From Arenicola marina (Eukaryota; Annelida; Polychaeta; Arenicolidae), in contig OZ025257.1 in NCBI GenBank assembly GCA_964019135.1, positions 18,813,971-18,877,970 on the forward strand: a stretch of 64,000 nucleotides of DNA. The letters run 5' to 3'. Numbering within the stretch: position 1 is the stretch's first letter; each line of letters begins with the position of its first letter. Below are positions 53,501-64,000 of this stretch, in pieces. The notes below the pieces were generated by a model that did no database searches, was not told where the DNA came from, and saw nothing but the letters and a program-made list of their open reading frames with translations. The translations under genes were made by a program, and so were the position numbers.

Positions 53501-55448
53501 ATGATGGCTGATGGTGAGAATGATGGATCATGGTGAGAGTGATGGCTGATGGTGAGAATGATGGCTGATGGTGAGAGTGATGACTGATGGTGAGAATGAT
53601 GGCTGATGGTGAGAGTGATGACCGATGGTGATAATGATGGCTGATGGTGAGAGTGATGGCTGATGGTGAGAGTGATGACCGATGGTGATAATGATGGCTG
53701 ATGGTGAGAGTGATGGCTGATGGTGAGAATGATGACTGATGGTGAGAATGATGGCTGATGGTGAGAGTTATGGCTGATGGCGAGGTATTATGGCTGTTGG
53801 TGAGAATGATGGCTCATGGTAAGAATGATGGTTCATGGTGAGAATGATCGCCGATGGTGATAATGATGGCTAATGGTGACAATGACGGCTGGTGGTGAGA
53901 ATGATGGCAGGTGGTGAGAGTGATGACCGATGGTGATGATGATGGCTGATGGTGAGAATGATGGCTGATGGTGAGAATGATGGCTGATGGTGAGAATGAT
54001 GGCTGATGGTGATAATGATGGCTGATGGTGAAAATGATGACTGGTGGTGATAATGATGGCTGATGGTGAGAATGATGGCTGATGGTGAGAATGATGGCTG
54101 ATGGTGATAATGATGGCTGATGGTGAGAATGATGACTGGTGGTGATAATGATGGCTGATGGTGAGAATGATGGCTGATGGTGAGAATGATGGCTGATGGT
54201 GATAATGATGGCTGATGGTGAGAATGACGGCTGGTGGTGATAATGACGGCTGGTGGTGAGAATGATGGGCGATAGTGAGAGTGATGGCTGATGGCGAGGT
54301 ATTATGGCTGATGGTGAGAATGATGGCTGATGGTGAGAATGATGGATCATGGTGAGAGTGATGGCCGATGGTGATAATGATGGCTGATGGTGAGAGTGAT
54401 GACTGGTGGTGATAATGATGGCTGATGGTGAGAATGATGACTGGTGGTGATAATGATGGCTGATGGTGAGAGTGATGGCCGATGGTGATAATGACGGCTG
54501 GTGGTGAGAATGATGGCTGATGGTGAGAGTTATGGCTGATGGCGAGATATTATGGCTGTTGGTGAGAATGATGGCTCCTGGTAAGAATGATGGTTCATGG
54601 TGAGAATGATGGCTGATGGTGATAATGATGGCTAATGGTGACAATGACGGCTGGTGGTGAGAATGATGGCAGGTGGTGAGAGTGATGACCGATGGTGATA
54701 ATGATGGCTGATGGTGAGAGTGATGGCTGGTGGTGAGAGTGATGGCTGATGGTGAGAATGATGGCTGATGGTGTGAATGATGGCTGGTGGTGATAATGGT
54801 GGCTGGTGGTGAAAATGATGGCTGGTGGTGAGAGTGATGGCCGATGGTGATAATGATGGCTGATAGTGAGAGTGATCGCTGAAGGTGAGAATGATGGCTG
54901 ATGGTGATAATGATGGCTGATGGTGAGAGTGATGACTGGTGGTGATAATGATGGCTGATGGTGAGAATGATGACTGGTGGTGATAATGATGGCTGATGGT
55001 GAGAGTGATGGCCGATGGTGATAATGACGGCTGGTGGTGAGAATGATGGCTGATGGTGAGAGTTATGGCTGATGGCGAGATATTATGGCTGTTGGTGAGA
55101 ATGATGGCTCCTGGTAAGAATGATGGTTCATGGTGAGAATGATGGCTGATGGTGATAATGATGGCTAATGGTGACAATGACGGCTGGTGGTGAGAATGAT
55201 GGCAGGTGGTGAGAGTGATGACCGATGGTGATAATGATGGCTGATGGTGAGAGTGATGGCTGGTGGTGAGAGTGATGGCTGATGGTGAGAATGATGGCTG
55301 ATGGTGTGAATGATGGCTGGTGGTGATAATGGTGGCTGGTGGTGAAAATGATGGCTGGTGGTGAGAGTGATGGCCGATGGTGATAATGATGGCTGATAGT
55401 GAGAGTGATCGCTGAAGGTGAGAATGATGGCTGATGGTGATAATGATG
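49608..55448. repeat. 19-bp minisatellite, about 290 copies
   Basis: Units of GATGGCTGATGGTGAGAAT and variants (GAGAGT, GATAAT, GACGGCTGGT) run for 5.8 kb, interrupted only by the duplicated block at about 50120-50500. Nineteen bases is not divisible by three, so stop-free Ser/His/Ile-rich frames (19-residue period) of up to 433 codons appear on the minus strand; these are artefacts. The purine/T-rich strand is the + strand. Confidence 0.95.
54371..55441. repeat. 533-bp higher-order tandem duplication inside the 19-bp array
   Basis: The segment 54371-54908 is repeated almost without change at 54904-55441, including rare variants such as GGCGAGATATTATGGCTGTT and GAGTGATCGCTGAAGG. The period is 533 bp, 28 units plus one base. 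Confidence 0.9.
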
Positions 55449-55479
55449 GCTCTCCCCTTGACAACCACGGCGCTCCCGC

Positions 55480-55583
55480 TGATGATGCCACTGATGATGA
55501 TGGCGATGGCACTGATGATGATGGCGATGGCACTACAGATGATGACGATGGTGATGGAGGCGATGACGATGGCAACTGATGAA

Positions 55584-55614
<31 letters not shown>

Positions 55615-55740
55615 CCACTATGATGATGACGATGGTGATGGCGGGGTTGATGATGACGATGGTGATGGCGGGGTTGATGATGACGATGGTGATGGCGGTG
55701 TTGATGGTGGCACTGATGATGAAGATGGTGATTAGCATAA
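55480..55740. repeat. GAT-rich low-complexity block with 27-bp repeats
   Basis: (GAT)n tracts and three copies of a 27-bp unit containing GATGATGACGATGGTGATGG. It lies at the right edge of the satellite. The ORF across it alternates Met and Asp runs and shows no recognisable protein. Confidence 0.85.
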
Positions 55741-55989
55741 TAGGGCCGTCGTTTAAGTCTGTTCGTGCTTGGGGGTCAGGGGCGTCGTGCCACCAGTCCC
55801 CCCGCCCTCCCCTCTCCCCACCACCTCTCCAGCCTAACAACCCCCACCCACACCCCAACTCACACCCCCACCCCCACCCCCACCCCCACACACCCACCCT
55901 CCGTATACTGAAGCCGTGCCCAGCTCCAGCCATTCATTTTGTCGCGCAGATGTTTATCAAAGACGGGGGCCCGATGACGACATAAATTG

Positions 55990-57444
55990 TTTCCCCGCTC
56001 TCCCCCCGTTTATCAGGCGATTTCCGGCTTTTAACGACGCCCTCCAAGCCGACGGGAAGACGGCAGTTTCCGGGCACTAGCCGGCCCAGAGCTCCCCCAG
56101 GTGAAGAGGGGGAGACGGTCCGTCCCTCCGTCCGTCCGCAGTCGGACTGAAGGAGAGGTGATTGCGGGTTGGGGGTGGAGTGGGGGGAAGCCACCCCCAC
56201 CGCCACACCCACCCACCCCCTCGATGGCTGTCCGCTTGGCCTGTTGATGTCGGCCCATACATACCCACAGTCAAGTAGCGATGTGCTCTTCGCCGCCATG
56301 CGCCATAACCAGCACCCTGCATGGACTCCATGCGCCATAACGCCAGAACGAGCACATTGAGGCTGATTTCTGGTTTCTATTGGTCACCAATATTTTCTGA
56401 TCCTCCTCCCAAAAATCCAGGCACGTGCGTGTTGTCAAACCGTGAAACGGAAATTCTGAGATATACTTATAATTCTATGTGGCGACTAAACGTTATACTA
56501 CATTGATCGGGAATAAATGTGTCTATATTTGTTTAGATGATATGTTGATATAGGCGGTGGCGTGTAGGGGTTTGGGGTAAGGGCTGGCGTGGTAAGTGGG
56601 TCTTCCTGTCTGTCTGTGCGGGCGCCGTTCAGACCGGGCTGTGGGGTGACCGAAGCCCGCCCCTTGGCGTATTAATATGTGAGCAGTCTCGGCCGCCGCC
56701 GTCACAGCCGAGCCAGACTGAGGAGTGGGGTCGGGGGTGGGGGGGGGGGGTGAGTAAGGCGTTCAGGGGAGGCAAGGCAAGACGGGTAAGGATCGGCCAG
56801 GGGTTACCAGGGAGAAGGGCGGGGGGGGGGGAAGGGCGGGACAGGGGAAGGATGGGTGGGGGATGGCGTGGGGGACGGTGGGTGGGTGGGTGCCGTGCTG
56901 GATGGACAGAGGGAGTCCTGGTCGTCCAATTCTTTCCTCTTCCCCCTTTTCCTCCTACCCTCCCCCTCCCCCTCGCCTCCTCTCCTTCTCCGTCTCGCGA
57001 CACAACCGGCGGGCTCGCCCCTCTCCCCCGTCCGGCCTCTCCCTGCCCTCCCTCCCTCCCATCCCATCCCCCACCACCATCGCAACACCCCCCACACCCG
57101 CCCCACTTCCACTGAACCCACCCCCCCCCTATTCCCAATTCCACTCTCCCTGCCCCCCTCCCCGCCTTCCCCCTTCCCGCCTCCCCCATTCCCCACCTCC
57201 CCACCTCCATCCCCACCCTACCCCCCCTGCCCACCTCCCTGCCCCCCCACCACCCCGCCATCCCCTCCCCGCCTCCCCGCTTACCCCGGAGGCCGGCGGA
57301 AGGAACAGTGGCTACTAGGCGGGGAGAGAGAGGTTGACGGCCGCCGGGGGGACCCCGCCTCACACGACCCTTAGCCGCCGGACGTCGCGGTCTCGCCCCC
57401 CGAGAGCCCACGTCGCCGCCAACCTTTGTTCGACCAGGATGCAG
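55990..57444 (+). promoter_or_regulatory. GC-rich, CpG-containing probable promoter region
   Basis: About 1.4 kb of very GC-rich DNA with long C- and G-rich tracts and many CpG, ending at an ATG followed directly by a splice donor (57439-57445). The isolated position in AT-rich surroundings and adjacency to a start codon fit a promoter plus leader. ORFs here on either strand are Pro/Gly/Arg low-complexity by-products. Confidence 0.5.
57439..57444 (+). CDS. start codon exon (ATGCAG) of the low-complexity regulator gene
   Basis: ATG in good Kozak context (ACCAGGATGC, A at -3) followed by CAG and the donor GTATGA. It would contribute only Met-Gln in phase 0. The next candidate acceptor at 60561 opens in the same phase, giving M-Q-E-N-Q-L. 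Prediction from splice signals. Confidence 0.45.
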
Positions 57445-60400
57445 GTATGAAATTGAATATCCTCCTCCCGAGTCGTAGCCGCGGTTTCCTCCTCTATTAT
57501 CGCTCCCCACCCCTTTTGTCATCGTGTTAACCTAGTACAGGATCTGGAGGGCGAAGCGGCGCTGAGGCGACAAAAGGTGACTTTATAGGAGGAAGCCATT
57601 TGTCTTAATGCCGTGGTCTTACGCAGTTTAACTCGTATCAGGATAAACTGGATTTATGAATCCGGATTTCATGGTCGTCATATAGGTTGGTTTCTTTTTG
57701 CGGATTTTAGTTTTCGTGCTTCTGCATTTCCTTGCGCTGGTCATAAACAGGAAGATCTGTTAGCGCTGTTACTGCGTATTAAGTCGCATGGAAGCTTCCA
57801 GTCGTAATCACGTGGTAATAATAGGATTGTTATTACTGTGTACTAGGCAGACATGTGCGGACGAAATAATCTGGAGATATATTCAGTGCGGCGCATCAGG
57901 AAATGTTCAGTGAATGTCAGACATTAATGTTAATTAAGTGGAGTTAGTCCCGAGTTATTGTACCATTGTATTACACGTATTATATTATCGCCGCTAAATA
58001 TATATAATTGTCAGCATGAAAACATTAAATAATACTGCTAATGAACCAAAATGCCATGTTGTCGATTGTATATTTATTATTTATAAAGATATTAAATTAT
58101 GTACATTGCAAACTCACTATTTTTGCAATGCTAATGCAACCGCACTAGTTCTCTCTGAGGTCGCCAGGTGTCACGTCATGCCAACAGTAACATCCGTGAC
58201 TGTTAGAAAATGCGAATTATAGATGTGAAAAGCGGACTGTTCTGATGAATGGAACCGGTCTTCATATATTGTTATATAAAACGTCAGTCATAAATAATAG
58301 AAAACAAATAATTGTTGGGTCATTGTACACAAAAAGGCGCTCAATAAAAGTGTGTCTAAATCGTTCAAGTTTATCAAGGATTTCACATATTCGAATAACC
58401 CAATAATTCGTAGCTTACAAAGGGCGCAAGGCCGGCGTGAGCATGGTTTATGCTACGCCACGCCACGTGCTATCCCTGAGATTAATAAACTGGTCCATTT
58501 GTCCCACTTCGCGGATCCCTAAGAAGAGGGGATAGGGGCGGGGGTGCTGGTCGAGAGGGGGGAGGGACCTCGGAGACAACAAAGTTTTCGGACTTGCCCC
58601 TATATCATTCGGCGCTTACCACCCCCCACCCCCTCCTTCCCCCACCATTCGCCATATATGCGCACAGGTATAAACTAAATACCTATTTACTTAAAATATT
58701 ATATCGTATAATAAATGTGACAAGCTCTGTCCGGGATAAATTGGTGGGATTTATTCATCAGCGGTTTGAAGGCGCGATTAGATTATTATTTTTCAATACA
58801 TAAAACCTGTAGATTATGATTATTTTCAATAACATCGATATTTAATGTAATTATTGCATGGATATTTGCAAGAAAAAAACTATTTTGTTAATAGCAATTC
58901 ATTCACTAAGCTTTACTGCACAATGTTACTGGTATGCGATACTTGGGTCCGTTACAGGAGTTTGAGGTTAATATTTAACACAGAACCGACATATTTAAAC
59001 ATCTTACCGGTTTAAGGTTTTGAATGCTTGTATTTATAAACAAGCTGACACACTGGTCGTATCAACGGCAGGCCGGACGTGGTGCTCAATCATAAGTACC
59101 GATATATTTAACATTCACATCATATTCTTATTAATGAAAATAATATTGATAATGTTTTATACTTTTAGCAGCAGGCATTTATATGAGTTAATCATAACAT
59201 CTGAAACTGCAGATGTAAAGAGCAAAATATGCACTAAATGGCCGTGATACCGATGTCATGATACATAACGCGAACCTGCCCGCCATGCCCTACCTCATTG
59301 GTATGGATGGAAAATCGTTGCAGATTATCTCGCTAACCAGTAAGCTAATATATAAATCCCCTTGTAAAACAACTGTCAGAAACGGCCCACCGCCATTGCG
59401 ATGTGGTTAGATGAATCTCATTTCCTTAACGATAAAAACTTTGTTGTGTTTTATAACCTTCCATATAAAGTGTCACTTTCATCTAAGTTACAGGTTTTCC
59501 AATATCAAATTATCAACAGAATAATTTCGTGCAGGAGTAATCTCAAACAATGGCACATATCGGCTGACGAAACTTGTAAGACTTGCCATAATTTAGAAAC
59601 GATAGAACATCTGTCCTACTATTGCCAGGAAACAAAGGTTTTCTGACGAAGAAGCAAAATCAGAGACTGAATTTTAACTTATTTGAATATTACAATATAG
59701 CGAGCCAACTCTGGTTTGTAAACTGTAAGGACGTGTCTGTAAAAATTATACTACAAAAAGTAAATGCTATTATGACCCTGTGACGGTAAAGATTTTCACA
59801 AAACCATTAAGTTTACCGAAATAGAAATTGTTTGTCTTAATTATCAACGTTCAGATTTATTTACAGGATGTTTTTACGCCTTTATTTGTACTTAATTCTA
59901 AAAGACACTCCGAAACATTTTGTAAATATATCATAATTTTAAGGTTTATTCCCTATGTTATGATCGTGTAGTTCACGTGGCCTTTATTTTGAAAAATCAG
60001 ATTTGTTCATTGTATATGTAACATTATTATGAATATAACTACCATATATTATATTGTTATATCACATTTCAACCGCATCCCAAGCATTTTAAGCGCCAAT
60101 ATCTTAATATATTATTCCGCAACTGGTTCGCCAGGGATGGGCATTCATTCAATATCTTCGCCTTTAAACCCCTGTGTCATATAAAGATGTATTAAGGCAC
60201 CGCATTTAACGTATAATATAATACCACTGACATATCCCAACGATGGGGGGGGGGGGGGCACTATCATACAAATCGATGGGGGGAACTATTATACAACTCT
60301 TGTGGGGGGTTCCGCGGGTGCCTTGATGCCTGAGAGAGCGGATATTTATGATGAAAAATATACCCCTATAGAGCGGATATCTTAAAACTTGCGACGGGGG

Positions 60401-61559
60401 GGGGGGGAATGTCCCCCCCCCCGCGGAGGTTCCATGTTTGCCTTGGCATTTGGAACATAAATCCATTGTGAAGGGTTACTAGACTTTACTTCACTTGAAT
60501 AGTTCGTATTTTGTGGTTGTTGGATCATATTTTATGACACGCCGAATGTGTATGTTTGCAGGAAAATCAACTATCACGCGCGTCCCTTGACCTATGTGCC
60601 CGGGGCGAAGGGGGGGTGTTTGCACCCTCAGTCTGGGTCAGCGATGGGGGCGCCAATATGGTACCAGCCGACGGGAGCGGGGGTGGGGGTGGAGGTGGGG
60701 CTGGCGTTGGAGATGGTGGCGGCGGTGGAGGTGGGGGTGGGGGTGGGGCTGGGGGTCGAGGTGGCTTGCTGGCCACCGCCCCGCTGGGGTCGTCCAGTAA
60801 TCACCACCACGGCCTCCTGACCCCCGCGTCCTCCATGTACGGGGGCAACCCCGGGCTGGTGAAGCGAGAGCCGGGCACACAGGGGGAGCGATCCTACAAC
60901 TCCCTGCGCGGGCCGGGAGGGATGGGAAGCCAGCCTCCGCAGCCAGTCGCCTCCTCTTCCTGCTCCTCCACCTCCACCTCCTCTGCCTCATGCGCCGCCC
61001 CCGCCTCCGCCTCCGCCTCCCTGGCCCCCAACCACCACACCCACCCCCACACCCAACAGCACCCACACACGCACCCGCACCAGCACCACCACCCGCACAC
61101 CCACCCACACCTCTTTACTGCCGCCAGCGGCGGGGGTGGTGGTGGTGGCGCTCAGTTCCCCCTCCCCCAGGGCCCCCCCTTCACCGCCCCGCCCGCCAGC
61201 CTGGACCACGTGATCAAGAGGAAATCCGCATCCGACCGATTGGCCTTCGAGCCCCTCTCCCCGCCATCGCTAGCGCCGCTTCCGCTATGACGTCATCGCT
61301 TTACCGAAAGTCCTGTGACGACATGGCCTACGGGAAGCGCCCGGATGTCAAGACGACGGGCTGCGTCTCCCCGGGTCTGGGAGAGATCCCCCGCCACCTC
61401 CAATGTCACGGTCAAGGCTACGGCCCGCTGGGTGTCACCCCGGAAGCCGGGTCGCCCATGGTGAAGCTGCTGGCATCTAGCAGACAGGACTTCGGCACTG
61501 AACGGATGGCGACATCTAGTGAGCGACGGAGAAGCAAGCAAAACTGGCATTACCTACAG
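57439..61559 (+). CDS. 5' part of an unidentified low-complexity, regulator-like protein; apparent frameshift
   Basis: Exons 57439-57444 and 60562-61559 can be joined in phase 0; the donor CTACAG|GTGAGG (61559/61560) shows that more exons follow beyond the window or undetected. The product starts MQENQLSRASLDLC, then has a Gly-rich block (about 40-75), a SUMO-consensus-like VKRE, Ser/Ala runs and a long His/Pro block (HPHTHPHLF), then FEPLSPPSLAPL. The frame ends in a TGA at 61288-61290. The -1 frame continues with ordinary sequence (MTSSLYRKSCDDMAYGKR, later SSERRRSKQNWHYLQ) to the donor. One missing base around 61250-61290 would join them, more likely an assembly or sequencing slip than a true mutation. 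The composition suggests a transcription factor or cofactor, but I do not recognise the family. Confidence 0.5.
59401..59790 (+). mobile_element. LINE 3'-end remnant (Tx1/L1-type)
   Basis: An 81-codon frame reads KLQVFQYQIINRIISC, then ADETCKTC and ETIEHLSYYCQETKVF: the FQYK..NRII and Cys-X2-Cys...His...Cys motifs found after the reverse transcriptase in Tx1/L1-type elements. The full-length relative at 42366-45240 has the same CSFC...ETIEH. A stop follows directly, and the frame resumes loosely to about 59790. Confidence 0.75.
60244..60273 (-). repeat. poly-C-tailed repeat terminus, copy 3 (reversed)
   Basis: On the minus strand TTTGTATGATAGTG is followed by a run of about 13 C, matching the copies at 28-71 and 17552-17584. 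A weaker second repeat of the motif lies alongside (60277-60312). Confidence 0.55.
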
Positions 61560-61940
61560 GTGAGGTTATTATTTTTGTTTTGTTATATATATATACGTTA
61601 TAATATTTTGCCAATTTTGTTTTGATGCAGCCAGCGGCGGAATAAGTGAGGGGTGTGGGTATGTTGGGGGGGGGGGGGCTGAAGCAGATGCCCACCCCTT
61701 CCTAAAACGGCTCAGATATGCCATCGCTTAGGCCCGCTTTTCCCTTGGCATGAAAATTGCACGTCCATTGCAGCGGCCTGGCGTAACCTACCACTAAAGT
61801 TTCGTTTTATGCACTTGAGGAACAAATCATTTGCTATCCTGTTTGTCCTGCTGTGTGTTCCTTTTAACACCTATATCGATTTTATCTGTTCCATCTTCAT
61901 TTTGTAAACGGCAAATTATAAAGCGAAAAGGCAACGAAGT

Positions 61941-62060
61941 TCGTATATCCGTGACATAGTACAATTTTTTTTTAATATCCGTGACGTAGTACACACAAAT
62001 TTGGTATATCCGTGACGTAGTACACACAAGGTTTGTATATTCGTGATATATATTACACAC
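61941..62060. repeat. tandem repeat of TATATCCGTGACGTAGTACA, 4 copies
   Basis: Four spaced copies (about 31-41 bp period) with small differences. Each holds a TGACGTA CRE-like core. Confidence 0.8.
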
Positions 62061-62990
62061 CGACAAAACATTTATGAAAAAATACCTGGGCAAATCTGGC
62101 AAAATATGTCATGTTCAATGTATAGCATAAGGTGTTTTGATATCCCATGTACGCCAACTGTTGAACATTATGTGACGCCAACAATTAATAGCCGAAAACT
62201 GTTTGCGGAGGAAGGTGAATGAGGGAGCCAGGAAGAGGGGGGAGAGAGCTGCTGTTGAAGGATCAGAGTGCTATTTACGTAACTGATTCCCCTTCAATTG
62301 TAATCACACGTAATGAGGTCGAACCTCAGGGATAGATCTGCATCTGGGGCATATTAAAAAAAAATGTCGTCGGTTCGTGTAACAGGGCGCGGTACAATTT
62401 AGGAGAAAACGCACGGGGTCAATACAATCATAGCCCCTGTCTCACTTCGAGTGCTGTATGCAACGGCGTCCCCTGGAGCGGCGCGGGGGATTTGAACCCC
62501 CCCCCCCTTTTCACCCTAACCGCCATCAAGCCGAGATGCCTCATAAAAGATGTACGCATCGAAAGGCAACACTGCGATAAGTATGAATGTTTGACCTGTT
62601 TTACAGCCTATTTCGGTTATGTTTGAGCTCATAGAGCAAAAGTCAGTTCGGCAACATATCTATGTTTTGCTATTTTTGCCTATGCAGGCTGTTATTTGGG
62701 GAAGTCTATCTACCGGAATTTTCGGAGGCTTCAGAATCTTGAAAACAATTAGATTTTAAAGCATTTTTTCCATTGAGCGCCATGTCGAAGCCAATTTGAC
62801 CGAAATGGCCTGAACTTTTGTAATATAAATCTTTTATTACATTTTGAAGTAGATCTACAAACAATAATTATTTTCTTAGACAAAACATACAGAAATTGTA
62901 TGGAGCTAAATTTGTTGGCCCCACACCCGCTCTCGATATTATTTGGAAGATTACACTGTTAAAATTGAAAAACTCCTGGCAGTACAGACT

Positions 62991-63239
62991 CAGGGGCGGA
63001 TCTAAGGGGGGGGGGGGGAGTTGTTGTGGGGGGCCATATAAAATTAAAACTTAAACATTAAAAATTAAAATGATCCCGGGCGTCCACCAACTTGTCTTTA
63101 CAACCGGGGGAGCAGGTGGAAAAAAAATCTACTTTTCCAGTCCTTAACAACCGCTTGTCTGAGTGGGGTGGATCTAAACACCCCCATTGGATCGGCCTCC
63201 GGGTTGCATCTACAACATGTCATATTCGATCCGCCTCTG
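62991..63239. mobile_element. 249-bp MITE of the CAGGGGCGGATC family
   Basis: Left CAGGGGCGGATCTAAG and right GATCCGCCTCTG are inverted repeats with one mismatch. Flanks AGACT and ACACT differ by one base, again suggesting 5-bp target duplication. The ORF inside (from 63092) is not a gene. Confidence 0.7.
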
Positions 63240-63391
63240 ACACTGTTGAAATCGAGATCTTCTGGACAGGTACACTATTAACACAGATATTGTCAAAATT
63301 GGAACCTTACAAATTGCTGGGAAAGGAGTATGTATGATTGTATTAATTGATATAATCACTGTAATATATGCACTTGTTGATACCTGAAGAA

Positions 63392-63482
63392 GGAGTCTAC
63401 GTCACAATGTTACCTTAGCAATAAGTCTACGTCACAATGTTACCTTAGCAATAAGTCTACGTCACAATGTTACCTTAGCAAT
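63392..63482. repeat. 30-bp tandem repeat, 3 identical copies
   Basis: AGTCTACGTCACAATGTTAC followed by CTTAGCAATA, repeated three times without differences; very recent. Confidence 0.92.
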
Positions 63483-63898
63483 CCCTCCCGCACATATATA
63501 GATAAGTTGAATTTATATTCCATTGCGAATATAATGCCAGTTAGCTATTCAGCAATTTTCTGATATCTTCACACCAATTCTTGTGCAATAAATTCCATTT
63601 CGACTGTCTATACGTATTTTTAATTCACATAAGGTACTTTTATTATTGTAAAATGTTAAACATTTATAACAATTTGAATCTGATAGCCTGATCTAATCTT
63701 GTTCGATTGGCCTTTTTTATTAGCGGAAACCAATAACGATTGCCCGCCTAGATTAGTTTTCGTCCAAAACGAAGTAAAATATTTTTCAACGACGCTTTTA
63801 ATACCAAAAAGAATTGTCCGTTGTTGCCTCAATGATTCAATACTAACCAACATATCGGATGTGGATTTCGGAAAAAGCGTAGGACGTCAAATACATTC

Positions 63899-64000
63899 NN
63901 NNNNNNNNNNNNNNNNNNNNNNNNNNNNNNNNNNNNNNNNNNNNNNNNNNNNNNNNNNNNNNNNNNNNNNNNNNNNNNNNNNNNNNNNNNNNNNNNNNNN
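63899..64000. other. assembly gap (N)
   Basis: Unresolved bases to the window end. Confidence 1.

Larger units (their letters stand above)
57445..60561 (+). other. putative intron 1 of the regulator-like gene
   Basis: About 3.1 kb of AT-rich DNA between the start-codon exon and exon 2. It contains a LINE tail (59401-59790), a C-rich stretch near 58615-58645 and a reversed poly-C repeat end (60244-60273). No other exon recognised. Confidence 0.4.
61560..63898. other. 3' flank: intron or intergenic, no exon recognised
   Basis: Downstream of the last donor there is no acceptor followed by a convincing open exon. The segment has three short repeats or MITEs (listed separately) and AT-rich sequence up to the assembly gap. 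Confidence 0.45.

Noticed and set aside
49518..55933. Minus-strand Ser/His/Ile-rich proteins of 235-433 codons
   Set aside because: Frames of the 19-bp array with a 19-residue period; they do not resemble any protein and run into low-complexity DNA.
55434..55985. Met/Asp-rich 183-codon ORF
   Set aside because: Read-through of GAT repeats and C-rich DNA; no conserved motif or splice context.
56629..57522. Pro-, Gly- and Arg-rich ORFs in both strands of the GC-rich island
   Set aside because: GC-rich DNA lacks stop codons by composition; all frames look alike and none has a domain.
63092..63337. 81-codon ORF
   Set aside because: Lies mostly inside a MITE with defined inverted termini.

Overview
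This is nuclear DNA from a non-vertebrate, probably marine, animal. The genes are small exons separated by GT-AG introns (one GC-AG). The spacers are crowded with tRNA-derived SINEs, short inverted-repeat elements, Tx1/L1-type LINE fragments, huge minisatellites and about thirty poly-G/poly-C tracts. The phylum cannot be fixed from sequence alone: an amphioxus, hemichordate or mollusc-like genome would all fit. Position 63899 to the end is an assembly gap.

Four genes can be built, all on the + strand. (1) 6981-12836, eight exons, 370 aa: signal peptide, two complete avidin/streptavidin-type biotin-binding domains in tandem, a Ser/Thr/Pro linker between them and a hydrophobic C-terminus that could be a membrane or GPI anchor. 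(2) 21294-33094, eight exons, 353 aa: a secreted CAP (CRISP/SCP) protein with both CAP signature motifs, a Cys-rich/EGF-like segment and a ShK domain. (3) 36078-39343, three exons, 204 aa: signal peptide plus two PAN/apple-type domains. (4) 57439-61559 and beyond: the 5' end of a low-complexity, Gly/Ser/His/Pro-rich protein of transcription-regulator style, with its start codon at the edge of a GC-rich probable promoter and an apparent frameshift in exon 2. A fifth, weak candidate is a minus-strand secreted ORF at 386-757.

Repeats dominate the rest. A 20-bp minisatellite (4043-6945) ends just upstream of the first coding exon of the avidin gene. A 33-bp minisatellite (27675-30150) fills CAP intron 2. 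A 19-bp minisatellite (49608-55448) has 0.53-kb and 0.9-kb higher-order duplications. A decayed Tx1-like LINE lies at 42376-45240 and a second LINE tail at 59401-59790. MITE-like families include one with CAGGGGCGGATC termini, one with GGCCGTATTC termini, a 0.63-kb fold-back palindrome inside a PAN-gene intron, and a small TTCCATGT element repeated three times in that intron.

The three left-hand genes all encode secreted, disulfide-rich adhesion or binding modules (biotin/ligand capture, CAP, ShK, PAN), so the locus may supply mucus, extracellular matrix, egg-coat or humoral-defence proteins; that link is inference. The two observations most worth following are the natural tandem, possibly membrane-tethered avidin, whose two sites differ at key positions, and a 99 percent identical, inverted 214-bp copy of CAP exon 3 plus intron placed in intron 1 of the same gene.
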